From positions 37,285,001-37,349,000 of the forward strand of contig NC_090291.1 of assembly GCF_037392515.1 (NCBI RefSeq): a stretch of DNA of 64,000 nucleotides. Reading direction: 5' to 3'. The stretch is from Haliotis asinina. Its lineage: Eukaryota > Mollusca > Gastropoda > Lepetellida > Haliotidae. Made by a program: the position numbers and the translations under genes. Below are positions 1 through 11,865 of this stretch, one piece after another. Under the pieces are notes generated by a model. The model made no database searches and was not told where the DNA came from. It was given only the letters and a program-made list of their open reading frames with translations. Numbering within the stretch: the stretch's first letter is position 1; each line of letters starts with the position of its first letter.

Positions 1-3000
1 AGAGACGGTCCCCACTCGGGCAGCGGGGAGGAGAGCCTCTTTAAGAGCTGTAATTTCAGGGGTGTATGTCGTCAAACTACGGTTATAACAGACACGTTTG
101 TAACGAACTGATGGATACGACGAAATTGTTTCATCCTGGCCTCTTGATGTATACTTTTAGTCGAAATAGGTCATGCCAGCGACGAACTATTTGTATAAGA
201 CCATCGAGTGATGGTCTAGTAACAGCATAAGAATCAAACTGCGCAATTAGTCGTACGGCGCGAATAACGGAATCGGGTGGTCAGGCTCACTGACTTGGTC
301 ATCGTATGCCAAATTGCGCAGATCGGTACCTATGTCAAATATCAGTGGATTTTCTGGTCTAGATTCGATTATTTACAGACCGATGCTTTATCGCTTGAAT
401 ATTGCTGGGAGCGGCGGTAACAAACCAAACAACAACCGTTCAGACACGTGGTATAATGATTTTGTCCACGGTGGCAAGGTGATCGACAGAATGTTTGACA
501 GATACACGACAAAAAACAAACGCCTCTAAATAACTGTTAATACAAGGGAGAGACCGTTGGATGAGTGTGTCCTAGTATAATTACCTCCAAGCCGCCATTA
601 CGGAGGAAGTGGAACAAGAACCAACCGGGGATAGCGCTCATGGGGAAGAGAGCCACCAGCCAGTAGAGGCCCTGCGCCCAGTCTGGGTAGATGTAGCTTC
701 CAGACGCCATAGGGGTGTACTGAATAGACTTGAACACTATCACTGTCTGGAACAGAAGGTGTACTGGATTGACCTTCACACTATCACTGTGTGCAACGGA
801 GGGTGTATTCAACAGATTTGAAAACTGTCGGCAACATGTGAACTGCTTATAATTTACTTTGAAGGACATAATAGACATCATTGTTCAAGAACATTTAAAA
901 ACAATGTTCAAAAAAGATAAAATGATACAAAAAAACCCTCAAAACCCCAAAACAAACAAACAAACAACCCACAAATGAACAGTGGCCGGACAGTCTGTTC
1001 AAAAATCCAAACACGACAATGACCCAAGCTTCCACATCGGACGTACACGATATAAGCCATGGAGGAACCGTACTCAAATAACGCAGACATTCACAAAACC
1101 CATGAAGAGGCGCATAATGTAACTCACACACAACCGTCATGGCGGGAACATGAGTCTAAATCAGACACCTATAAGCGGCATGACGGCGTCATAATCAAAC
1201 GCAGACGCACGCTAACGACATGTCGGTGACATAGGCCTACACAGACACTCAGGAGACACACGGCCGCGTCACATGCTAAAGCAGCCACAAACAGCATGGT
1301 GGGGTCACAGGCTAATGCAAACACAAATAACGAACATGGTGGGGTCATAGGCTAACGCAGACACTCACAAACAACATGGCAGGGGTCATGAAGCACCAGC
1401 AGAACTTCCAGTAGACAGACGGACGTTTGCCCAGCATCATGGAGATGTCCTCGGAGAACCGACTGTAACCTGCAGCAAGAATATAGTGATAACTCAAATA
1501 GCAGATCACTTCAAGTGGTGGTAAAACTACATGAAGTTACTTTTTTTTACCGTGTTCAATTCTACGCTTATATTTTACAGACACTTGTAAATTTGCAATC
1601 CATCGGGGCAGTACGTCATTCCAATAGCATCCACAGATAGTGTTTGTTACATTTGGTTGGTTGGTTGGTTGGTTGGTTGTTTAACGCCGCACTCAGTAAT
1701 ATTCCAGCAGCAGTCTGTAAATACTCGGGTCTGGACCAGACAATCCAGTGATCAACAGCGTGTGCCTCGATCCACGTAATCGGGATGCGACGTCAACCAA
1801 GTTGCTGACGACCACAGTGTGACGCCACCGCTACCCTCGTCGTTATAAAAGTAAACTGTAAATTTGGTCCGGTGTTGTTCTGAGGTAATAATTAAGTGCT
1901 TGATTTATATTTGACGTAACATTGATTGAGTGAGTTTTACGCTGTACTCCAGCTATATAGCGACCGTCTACAGTGATCAACAGCATTAGCATCGATCTAC
2001 CCAAATGGATATGATAACATGTGTCAAGCAGGTCAGCGAGCTTCCTACGACAGGCATGAGTTGCTGAGAACCAATGGAAGACAGAATCTCCCAGACTTAC
2101 CGTATATGTAGTTGAGGGCGAGACACTCGAGGAGACCCACAAACAACAGAGGGAAGCCGCTGACAGCATTGTCTATCAGGTCCAGCAGATATATACCTCC
2201 CTTGTAAATTCAACATTCACATGAAGGATATCGGAAAATATAACAATACTTCACTGGTCCAACACAACAGTCATAGATATACGATCAATACTAATATTTT
2301 CATTTAAACTTTTAAGATCTTTTAAATCTTTTCAAAATTCCCTGACCATAAGGACCACTACAGACTTGTCACTGAGATGTCCTTTATTTACTGGTCAGGG
2401 ACCAGAGGACCAGCGAAATGTTCGCACACTGTCAATAACGAACAAGGCATCAGGAAACTGCTCTTACAAGGTGAGGGGCATTCTTATTATGATAAGTGCA
2501 CACTCCTCCAGGGAACGCCATTCTTTGTGTGGATGCAGCTACTCTCCTCAGATACAGGAACTTGGCTCTGTGTACATACTCCTCAGTAGGACCCTTCAGT
2601 TTAACCTTACAATGTCACATCTCTCCGTGAGTATATATGTCGGACTAAGGTAATAGAATCTCCTCTCTTGATTCGGACTTTGATAGCGCCCTGATATTAG
2701 AAACAGATATACATTTCGTGAGAGCATCCCTTTCTAAATCGTCCCCCCTGCTAAATACAGTAGTTCTTCTAGTAGAAAGAGGTTAGTGGACCATATTTAT
2801 CAGGCATCTTTGAAGTACTCACGTTTGTGGTCATGGGTAAAGCCATGAGGTAGAAGCCGACACACAGGGAGATCCGGAAGTAGACGGAGTTCCGGAAGTT
2901 CTTCCGGAGGATCCAGTCGTACTCGTCAGAGATGGATGAGATGACCGTCTCTATGATGGAGAACTGAAAAAAGGAAACGTTGAAGATGACGCCAAGAACT

Positions 3001-6000
3001 CGCGGATTGTTTGTATGTTGTTTTAGCACACAATCAGCGATATTCTAACCACAGGGGTTCGAATATCTGTTTGGACAATAATTTTCAAAAAAAATAAATC
3101 TAGACTTTTGCAATCAGTGAAAGTCGTCTTTCGTTTCCGAGTCATTCAGAGATTGCGGACACTGTCGATGTTTACCAAAGCGATTGTTCAAAGAATGATG
3201 GTAGTTCAAATGCGAGGGTCAGCGTTCAAATATGACAAGCAGGTAGACAAAATGAACACTATGAGCAGGAAGGAAAAGACTGACGTACAAGTTCAGTACA
3301 TTTTTAGGGTGAAAAAGGTAAGGTTTGATTGAACCGCAAGTTGAAATAGTCGGGCTGTGTGGTTTTCGATCAGGCTTCTAGGATCGCGAGTATCACCCTT
3401 TGTGTATTTTATGTAATGAGTGTTGCAGTAGAATTTCCTAAAAAGTCCATTTCAAATATATTTAACACAAGTAAACTGGGTAGTTTACGGTTAACTACCT
3501 ACTATCTATCTGTATGTGATTATCAAGGTGAGGTGAAATGGGATTTATAAGGCTGTACTTTAAAATATTTCGCTGATATGACGACGTGTGTGCGTGTATA
3601 TGTGTGGCATATTAAACTGAGCGCCAGACAGGGACCAACAATTACCATATTTTAAAGTCTTTCGCTATGACGACTGTCTGGGCGGACGCTCTAACCACTT
3701 CACTAACCAATATAGTCTTTGATCTTTTAGCTAGGCTCCTCAGATATTCTGCCAATAGCAAACTTTGTAATCAGCTTGATAATGGGACTCGTATTTTGTT
3801 TGTTTGTTTGTTCAACCTGAAGCGATGGTGGAATCTCTTATAACTCTCAATATTGATCTCTCAATGGTTGGGCCTAGAATTTCGAAGCTCTCTTAGCACT
3901 AAGATAGTCGTAAGTGTCATACATTAATATTACCTTACTTACTAGCGCTACTTACTATCTTAGCGCTAAGAGAACTTAAAAAATCTAGGCCCTGGGTTAT
4001 TAAGTTCAAGGGACATCGTTTGCCATGAAGTTCAGAACGTAATTCGTTCCTATAATAAAGCGCCCTCGTTCTGATTTATGCCTACGTTCTAATGCCCATA
4101 TACCCACACAGCCATAAAGAGAGACTGCAGCTGACCTGGGAACTGAATCCTATGATAAGCATCATGAAGAAGAACAGGATGGCCCAGACAGTGGGCGCCG
4201 GCATGCTGGCCAGAGCCTCCGGATAGGCGATGAAGGCTAGGCCTGGACCTAAACACAGATTCACAGCTATTTAACAAACATGTTAAGTACATGTTACTAG
4301 TATTATCATGTTTAAAATCTAAACACGTTGAGGATCTAACTATGCTCACCAACAAAACGTGTTTTGCATCAAATAGTATACCTGGTGACAACAAACAGTT
4401 GTGTCATGCTGAATATTAACACACAACACTAACATAATCTTACAAAATTGGAGACATTCAGAAATATCGCAAGATATCCAGCATGGCAAGAAAATTTCCT
4501 TCGGGATAATGGTTATATCTTGTCTTGTCTTATCTTATCTTATCTTATCTTATCTTATCCGTGTTTCTAGTACTAGCGTTATGGTAATTATGATCACATT
4601 AGAACCGTAGAGTATGATAGTACATGTTATCGGACGGACAAAAAGCTCTCTTTAATCAATGTTTGTCTTCAGCTAATAACGTTTTGTCTAATAGCGGGTA
4701 TGTACACATAGTGGTTTTCAGTTGTTTTAAAGAGTGTATTTCACAACGAACAACCATTTCACCACATACTAATTTTTTCGTCATCAATAACACCTACCCC
4801 CAGCGGCAACATCGGCTACGCTGACCTGCCTGTTGTACGCCATGAACCCCAGCACAGTGAAGACCACGAACCCCGAGAAGAAACTCGTAAAACAATCCAC
4901 GAGAGGAACAATCAAGGCATCCCTGGGCACAGCACGAGAGAATGTGTACGATTATCTGTCATACGTTGGCGTTAGACTTCTATAATTATAGAAACGCATT
5001 TTACCTGAGACAGAAGTTGTTGAATTTGTTGAAGCTGGACATGAGCACGAGGCCCCCAGAGCACGCACTGAGGGAGTAGAACACCTGTGTAGCTGCGTCA
5101 CTCCACACCTGGACGAAAGCACAGATGATGAAGATGAACCAGTGGGTTACATTTTACGCCACAGAGGCATAAAACTCACATGATGTCGCAGTCAGGGTAT
5201 TTACGTACATATAGACACAACAAAACACACATGATGAAGCAGTCAGGGTATTTACGTACATATAGACACAACAAAACACACATGATGAAGCAGTCAGGGT
5301 ATTTACGTACATACAGACACAACAAAACACACATGACGAAGCAGTCAGGGTATTTACGTACATACAGACACAACAAAACACACATGATGAAGCAGTCAGG
5401 GTATTTACGTACATACAGACACAACAAAACACACATGATGAAGCAGTCAGGGTATTTACGTACATACAGACACAACAAAACTCACATGATGAAGCAGTCA
5501 GGGTATTTACGTACATACAGACACAACAAAACACACATGATGAAGCAGTCAGGGTATTTACGTACATACAGACACAACAAAACACACATGATGAAGCAGT
5601 CAGGGTATTTACGTACATACAGACACAACAAAACACACATGATGAAGCAGTCAGGGTATTTACGTACATACAGACACAACAAAACACACATGATGAAGCA
5701 GTCAGGGTATTTACGTACATATAGACACAACAACACTCAAATATGATCTGGAAATAACGGTATTCACGTACATACAGACACAACAAAACTCAAATATGAT
5801 ATGGCAATAACTGTATTTACGTAGATATAGATACAACACAACTCAGTATTTACGGGCATATAGACACAACAAAACTGACGAGGCAATGTAAATATTTTTA
5901 GCTAAATCTATTCAGCTGGTATTAAATACTGGACTATCTGTTATTGGACATAGTTTCTAATTTAGTATGCTCCAGTGACTGCAAAAAATTTTGTTGGAAT

Positions 6001-9000
6001 AAATTTTATTTCATATTTCCCCATGAGCAATGTTGAGCATTGCCTCACATCACTGAATATATTTTGTCATATAATGTGACAACAGTCAAGATGGAACGAG
6101 ATGAAGAGGGTTTATTTAACTACTCACATCTTAAAAACTGAAAGGTCTCGATCAATAGCTGATAAATTCATGCTATTAGTGGTTACCACTGACGGAGACG
6201 AAAGGTATTAGGAGAACTAATTGTTTCACTCTATATGCAAGGACACAGGAATTAGAACAGGAACAGAACATTACACCGTGTAATCATTCTGACCCCACCT
6301 GATTTCCATAACAGGCGATAAATATCGCCTTCCCACAGGCAGAATGTTGCGGCACTTCCCGTGTAATGATTACATCTTGGAAAACGTTCATGAGCCACGA
6401 TGTCTGGCTATTGGTTAGACGAGACTCTATGTTTTCTTGTCTGTCTCACAGTCTCTAACCACGTTATTTTATCATACTGCCTATCCCTCCCTTCAATGCA
6501 GCCAGTCTCACAGCCTCTGAACCACATTATCTTAACTGCTGCCAATCCCTCTATAAAACCTCAAAGTTCCTCAAGTTCTAAATCTCAGGTCTTCCTGAGG
6601 CTCCTTTTCAATTTATATTGGTTTGTTACTATCAAACTAACACACTGGGGCTAAGCGTTAGTCTATATGTTACATTTACATCATATTCATGCAAGTTCCA
6701 ATGGTCACTTACTAAACTAGACTCGCAAAAATAGACTCGTTCGCTCAAACCATTTAGAAACACTCGCGAATCTGCATCTATCACACGCGTCTTAAGTTAT
6801 ATTCATTACATATTTTGAGCAGTACATCCAGTCTATGAAAATATTCACCTCTGAGTCGGCCAGTCGGCTCCAGTTTGGCGTCAGGTAGAACTGAATACCA
6901 TCAGACGCTCCGTCTAGCGTTGCACCGCGGATAAGCAGCGCCGTCAGCAGCAGGTAGGGGAAGGTGGCGGTGAAGTAGACGACCTGGAACACACACAGGT
7001 CTCAGTCAGAACATGGTACACATCAGGTACAATAAGGTTTGAATAGGAGATCCATCAGTGACGCCAGGATCAAGAGCCACCAAAGTTACGTGAAGAACAA
7101 GAACAAACCTGTGACCTTGACTCTACGGTAAGAAACAATACAATGTTGGTCTTAGTCACATGCAGTAAATCGACACGTGCATTCCAAAAAAGAAAACCCC
7201 CCAAAAAACAAATCACCTTCCCTAGCGACTTGATTCCCTTGATGAGCACTCCGAAGACAACAAACCACGCCAGCAGCAGGCACAGACTTAGACGCCAGTT
7301 GAGGGCGCCCATATTCTCCAGTCCGTCAGACATCTTCAGCACGTAGTTCCTAAAACACCGGATGTCAAGACACAAGGCATTGAAAACACAAGAGCCTAGA
7401 TTTTGGAAGCTCTCTTAGCACTAAGATACTCGTAAGTTAATGTTAATGTATAGCACTTACGACTATCTTAGCGCTAAGAGAGCTTCCAAAATCTAGGCAC
7501 TGGTGTCGATCGTAGTGGTAATAATGTTCAGTAAACACTGCAACATTTATTTATTTCAATTCTATATTACAGAACTGATACATCCAATACGCTACATTTT
7601 TGCAAAATAGCATCAGCACTTGGTCAGAAACTGAAACACGTTCTGATGGTAAATCACAGCTAGGAATACACAGACCACAGCAAGTACTTGTACAGATAAC
7701 CTACCACTCTAGAGCTATATTACTTACAGAAAGTAGTCCTCACTTGGTGATATCGTGGTGTCGTACATGGCTGAAACAACATAACAACATCAACAATAAC
7801 TAAACTGGCCGAAAGCTCAACATGCTTTCCTCTGAAACACAGACACTTCATATGTCTTATCCCTTAAACGTTTGAAGTAACAACACATGAAGCAATTGGT
7901 TGTGTGGAAGAAAAAGCTAACATTCTAAAGATTTCAGAATTCTAACTGATGGTTAAAACTGTAGTAGGCGGTTCATCTTTGAAACCCTTGATGCACATTA
8001 AATGTTCAACTGTTTAAATTGATTGTTAAATTGGACTGTCCGCTACGTCCCCTGATACGCCACCAGCAAGATATCTCCGGGATGTTCTCAGGGAAATAGT
8101 GCACAATGGAGACGTTGTATCCCCCAGTTCATGCAGCTGAAGGTAGCCCTTCAGTCTGATTAGTTGGCTTGTGTTTTAACGTCGCACCCAGCTATTTTCC
8201 AGCCATATGGCGGCTGGTTGTAATTAATTGATTCTGGACCAGACAATCGAGTGTTCAACAGCAAGGTCATCGATCTACGTAATTGGGGTTCGGTGACATG
8301 TATAAACCGAGTAAGCAAGCTTGAACACTCACTGGCGTTGGAAACGGTGACATTGGTGTGGTTTGTAATGACATTACTGTCAACGATGCAGTTGGGGCTG
8401 TTCCAGTCATTGTCACAGTGTGACCAGGGCAGCGTTCCTTGCATGGAGGAGAAGAAGTAGAAGAAGCAATAGCCGATGATGACGTTGTAGTAGACGCCGA
8501 TAAGCCCCGATACGATCACCATGCTGTAGCCAAGCCCTGCAGTGAAGGTTGAGACATTTACCCCACACACATGTGAAGAACCATATCCTCGCTAATGAAG
8601 GTTTCTCGGGCTTCGGTTCGCACTCCCATTGAAGCAAACTGAGCCAAAGGATTTTGTTCAGGATTTGCCTCTGTACGCCCTGCATTAAAGGGGTACCGGG
8701 TAGGGTAAACAGAAACCTATCCGCTCACAAGAAACTTAGCTCGAAGACACTCACCCATTGGTCACCCATAGGTACAGCGATCTACTGATCGGGTACTGAT
8801 CGGGTACCAATGGTACCAGTTCTAATCCAGTGTTTCAAACTGTCAATCCATGCCAAAACGAAATGAGATCATCCATGACAGTGGAGACCTGTTAAAAGCT
8901 CAAATTAAATTTCCGGGAAACAAATACTGAATAACACCCACGAATATTAAATCACACAATGTGTATATCCAAATGGACATGCGCCCAAGATTCGCGTTTT

Positions 9001-9739
9001 CAGAATTGTCCTACCTTTAAGTAGAGGGTTGATCTTCCAGATCGTGATGGGCCCAAGACTGGCAAATTGGCCGAAAGACAGCTCCATGAAGAACAGAGGC
9101 ATCCCAACAAACAGCTGCATGATCCAGTAGGGGATGAGGAACGCACCTGTGTCAGATTTATTAATGAATCCTTCACATGCACGTTGTTGACAGTGAAATT
9201 TAATTGGGTGTTGGGGTAGCCAAGTGGTTGATGACCCGGGGCCAATTCCCCACATGGGTACAATTCCTTGGCCTTCGACATTCGAATGCTTTGTAAATGG
9301 GGTCGTGCAAAGGTTTGACAATGATCCAACCTTTCAAAAAGAGGGGGTCATCGTATCCCCACATGGGTACAGGATGTCAAGTCCAATTCTGGTGTCCCCC
9401 GCCCTGATAATAATGCTGAAAGAAAAGCGGCGGAAAAATAACCTCACCCCCTCACTATAACTTTCATCATGTTCAAGTTTCCATTGTGATTCGAGTATAT
9501 TTCTGTCTGGAGTTTAAAAATGAAGGCATATGACATGTCTGTACTTTACCTCCACCATTCTTGAAGGCCAGGTAGGGGAACCTCCACACGTTACCGAGGC
9601 CCACGGCGTAGCCGACACAGGTGAGGATGAACTCTAGCTTCCCGCCCCAGTTGCCGCGTTCCATCATCTCCTTGTCTGGTGGAGCATCAATCCCGCCCTT
9701 TTCCAAAGAGGCCTCATCTTTTGATGCTTGATCCGACTT
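1..9739 (-). CDS. SLC6 transporter gene A (glycine/neutral amino acid transporter-like), 3' end cut by window
   Basis: Na+/Cl- dependent symporter of the plasma membrane, 12 TM segments. Coding exons, in gene order: 9550-9739, 9015-9146, 8333-8536, 7728-7770, 7217-7349, 6849-6983, 5005-5108, 4798-4922, 4136-4248, 2823-2963, 2101-2200, 1369-1469, 585-746, 1-47. Every junction is GT-AG and keeps phase; together about 576 residues. Visible family marks: TM1 [14 protein letters not shown] (Gly rather than the Asp of monoamine carriers), the EL2 cysteine pair in LPWSHC...SPNC with sequons NHT, NVT and NAT, TM6 [11 protein letters not shown] holding the Gln and Ser of the chloride site, and TM7 [13 protein letters not shown], close to GlyT1/GlyT2. 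The last visible exon begins [16 protein letters not shown], the usual start of the SLC6 cytoplasmic tail. The exon at 9550 starts in phase 0 with KSDQASK, so the start codon lies upstream. Substrate is not decided; glycine-like is inference. Confidence 0.9.
255..440 (+). mobile_element. SINE-A copy
   Basis: Contains ATCGGGTGGTCAGGCTCACT, GATTTTCTGGTCTAGATTCG and the end GCTGGGAGCGGCGGTAAC. SINE-A here means the repeat whose 3' end is AGCTGGAATATTGCTGAGTG then CGGCGTAAA and a short tandem tail. Confidence 0.7.
713..830 (-). repeat. ~44-bp tandem triplication over the TM12-exon acceptor, gene A
   Basis: Three imperfect copies of about 44 bp. The first is the start of the exon 585-746 with its acceptor; the next two lie upstream in the intron. 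All contain a version of CACTATCACTGT followed by GTGTACTGAAT-like sequence. In the sense direction the upstream copy reads [14 protein letters not shown], a decayed echo of the exon start [12 protein letters not shown]. Confidence 0.65.
1138..1380 (-). repeat. ~40-bp degenerate tandem array containing the donor of exon 1369-1469, gene A
   Basis: About six decayed units of roughly 40 bp, each beginning CATGGTGGGGTCA or similar on the plus strand. The unit equals the last bases of the exon (CATGGCAGGGGTCAT) plus the donor and some 20 bp of intron. The two units nearest the exon are the best kept. Confidence 0.7.
1651..1830 (-). mobile_element. SINE-A copy with (CCAA)n tail
   Basis: Begins on the plus strand with six GGTT repeats, then TGTTTAACGCCGCACTCAG, TGGACCAGACAATCCAGTG and CACGTAATCGGGATGCGAC. 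Confidence 0.8.
1924..2078 (-). mobile_element. SINE-A copy, diverged
   Basis: GAGTGAGTTTTACGCTGTAC, CAGTGATCAACAGCATTAGC and ACATGTGTCAAGCAGGTCAG. It ends about 20 bp from the donor of exon 2101-2200. Confidence 0.7.
3870..3992. mobile_element. foldback MITE, family GGCCTAGA, copy 1 (gene A intron)
   Basis: Starts GGGCCTAGAATTTCGAAGCT, ends ATCTAGGCCC; arms of about 40 bp pair (CTCTTAGCACTAAGATAG with CTATCTTAGCGCTAAGAG). No coding capacity. Confidence 0.75.
4520..4560 (+). repeat. pentanucleotide microsatellite (TCTTA/TCTTG)n
   Basis: About eight units, gene A intron. Confidence 0.9.
5179..5880 (+). repeat. 51-bp minisatellite, about 12-13 copies, in a gene A intron
   Basis: Period 51 bp, unit including GATGAAGCAGTCAGGG and TTTACGTACATACAGACAC. 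The central copies are almost identical; those past 5740 decay. Because 51 is a multiple of three, frames on both strands stay open, which yields spurious ORFs up to 210 codons. The array lies about 70 bp from the acceptor of exon 5005-5108 and the intron next to that acceptor (CACAGATGATGAAG) resembles the unit. Confidence 0.9.
7393..7498. mobile_element. foldback MITE, family GGCCTAGA, copy 2 (gene A intron)
   Basis: GCCTAGATTTTGGAAGCTCT at one end pairs with GAGCTTCCAAAATCTAGGC at the other. Arms almost identical, so the best copy. Confidence 0.8.
8157..8332 (-). mobile_element. SINE-A copy abutting the EL2 exon donor of gene A
   Basis: GTTTTAACGTCGCACCCAG, CTGGACCAGACAATCGAGTG and CATCGATCTACGTAATTGG, running to the donor at 8331-8332 of exon 8333-8536. 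The intron side of that donor lies inside or immediately beside the repeat. Confidence 0.7.
9212..9457 (+). mobile_element. tRNA-derived SINE copy, rearranged, gene A intron
   Basis: GGGGTAGCCAAGTGGTTGAT (A-box region) and CCCCACATGGGTAC occurring twice (about 9248 and 9358), then CTGGTGTCCCCCGCCCTGAT and AGCGGCGGAAAAATAACCTC. Probably an insertion or partial duplication within the SINE. Confidence 0.6.
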
Positions 9740-10010
9740 CTGGAATTTTCAGTTTCATCAAGATCGGGACCGGAAATAAATTCTAATGGACATGATCCTA
9801 ATGTTTGTAAGAGTCGGTGAGTGTAATTTCTCGACGATGGGGAAAGTACCTAAAAACGTGACGGTACTTTGGCGACAAGGCCTAGACACCTTGAGACAAT
9901 CTCATTGCATATACGATGCAAATCTGTCCCAGCTATCAACAGAATGTGTAATTGGGTGAAGAATATCATCGCATGGCAGCGGGTAGTACTCTGGGATGTG
10001 TGACACTTAC

Positions 10011-10013
10011 CAT
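10011..10013 (-). CDS. possible one-codon initiator exon of SLC6 gene A
   Basis: On the minus strand an ATG in good context (G at -3, G at +4) is followed at once by GTAAGTG, a strong donor. Splicing to the acceptor before 9739 joins ATG to AAG in phase 0 and gives a protein starting [11 protein letters not shown] found no other in-frame ATG before the first core exon except the internal MMERGNW. The 5'UTR would extend to the right of 10013. This is a prediction from splice phase only. Confidence 0.35.
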
Positions 10014-10357
10014 TGCCGCAAGTATCACAGTTGACAAGCAAACGTATTGGGAATTGTCAATGGACATTTCACTGGCCAGCGACATTTCGACGAAATTTAC
10101 TTAATGTCGTTGTTCCACATGTTTCAGTCATATCCACAGGGTATGTACCTGCAGGAATGCGAGACCACTTCTTGCCCTTGCCGTCGTTAGTTGTTATTTG
10201 GGACGAGAAGGTACACGGACATTGGTGTACCTGTCCGCTAAATCCCCGGGCGCTTTACCAACAGAACATGTCAGGGATGTTCTCAGATAGATAGCCACCA
10301 GGGAGGTGTCATCGTACCCTCCATCGTGGTGCAGCTGGGGTTAGCTCTTCACTCTGA

Positions 10358-10470
10358 CTGGTTGGTTGGTTGTTTAACGCCGCGCTCAGCAATATCCCAG
10401 CTATATGCCGGCGGTCTGTAAATCATCGAATCTGGACCAGACAATCCAGTGATCAACAGCATGGTAGAAA
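10358..10470 (-). mobile_element. SINE-A fragment
   Basis: GGTTGGTTGGTTGTTTAACG, GCCGGCGGTCTGTAAATCAT and CCAGACAATCCAGTGATC; stops abruptly near 10470. Confidence 0.75.
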
Positions 10471-11599
10471 TGGTAGCAATACGCACGTTACTCAACAGTA
10501 AACCATCAAGACATTGTGAAGGCATCGGACACGTTCGGTTTAAATGGCGGACAAGCTTGAATATAATGTTTCTCAAACATTTCTATCACCTACTTAGTGC
10601 GACTATTCTTTGTTTGTGATTCCATTTTTGGTTTTAGACATGATTAAACACTGGATTGATCTATAGACTATGTACCTGGTTTAGCACCTGTATGTATTAG
10701 AAACTGTATTGCACACGTACCTCTCATCACAGAGGCTCATGGAGGAATGGTTTCCATCAGACTTTGCCAACTAAATGAGCCAACAGTTCATCCACTACGT
10801 GCAACGTAGTTCCAACACACAACATTAAACCCCAAGTCACCCCACCTTACTTCTTGCTATCAACCATTATTTTGGCGGGTCCACAGTCGGGACTGTTGTG
10901 ATATAGCTGGAACATTGCGACATAATGCATCATTCACTCAATCGTAACGTACCTCCATTGTCGGTGACAGCGCTCTCACCTGGTCCGAATCCCTGCGGCT
11001 GTGCCTCCACCTGATGGTCTTATAGGAGTAACTGAACGAGCACACATTACCATGATGTGTGACTCTGCATATCTAGCATAGCTAGTTTCAGTGTTGATGA
11101 TGAACACGTGATTTACGGACCTACTACTGTGCTTGTTTTTATCACTTGTTTGTATGTAAATTCAAATGGAATTTAGTGCGCATGTCTTCTGTCGCTGACT
11201 TTAGTGCTTGAGTCTGCACAGGTATACCAACAGATCACACCTGCACTAGTTTCAGCATGTCTGAAGTGGTCCGAATGTAACAGTTTCGCTAATTTTTAAT
11301 AGTGCCAGGACAAACTGGTGTCAGTATTTCAGGGCTGCACTGGTATCGGCAGGTTTAAGGCAGCACGTATGTCAGCATGTCATTACTGTAAGTAGCCAGG
11401 GTGTACTTTGCAAACGCAGCCTGCACAGCCATAGCCTCATATACTTTTCAAATGTGTGAGCGTATTAAAAGTACTGTGCCCATTGGCAGTGGTCGCAGTA
11501 GCTATCTGTTGGATGTTAACACGGCATCATAATATGCAGGTGGTATATTCGCAGCAGCGGGACCGGTGCAGGTAATAGTAGTTGCATGGAATAACGCTC

Positions 11600-11680
11600 A
11601 TGGCTAGTCCAGTCCAGACTCGATTATTTCCAGACTGTTGCCATATACCTCGTTGCGGTGTTAAGCAACACACAAAACCA
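11600..11680 (+). mobile_element. SINE-A 3' fragment
   Basis: CAGTCCAGACTCGATTATTT then GTTGCGGTGTTAAGCAACAC; 3' part only. Confidence 0.6.
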
Positions 11681-11865
11681 AGAGAAATCGCCAAATTTCG
11701 TCACCTTAATCAATACATCCAGCACTGACAACATTATTCATTCACCAGGCGTGACAAGGCATATGTATGTGGTGGCTGGAGATTGGCGCCAGGTCAACTC
11801 GAGATTTATACATCAGGCATAAATAACAATGTTATAGAAAAGGGAACAGAATAAGGGAGAGATTC

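Noticed and set aside
5154-5786. Open frames of 100-210 codons on both strands
   Set aside because: They are the 51-bp minisatellite read in frame (51 = 17 codons); no protein family, lies in an SLC6 intron.
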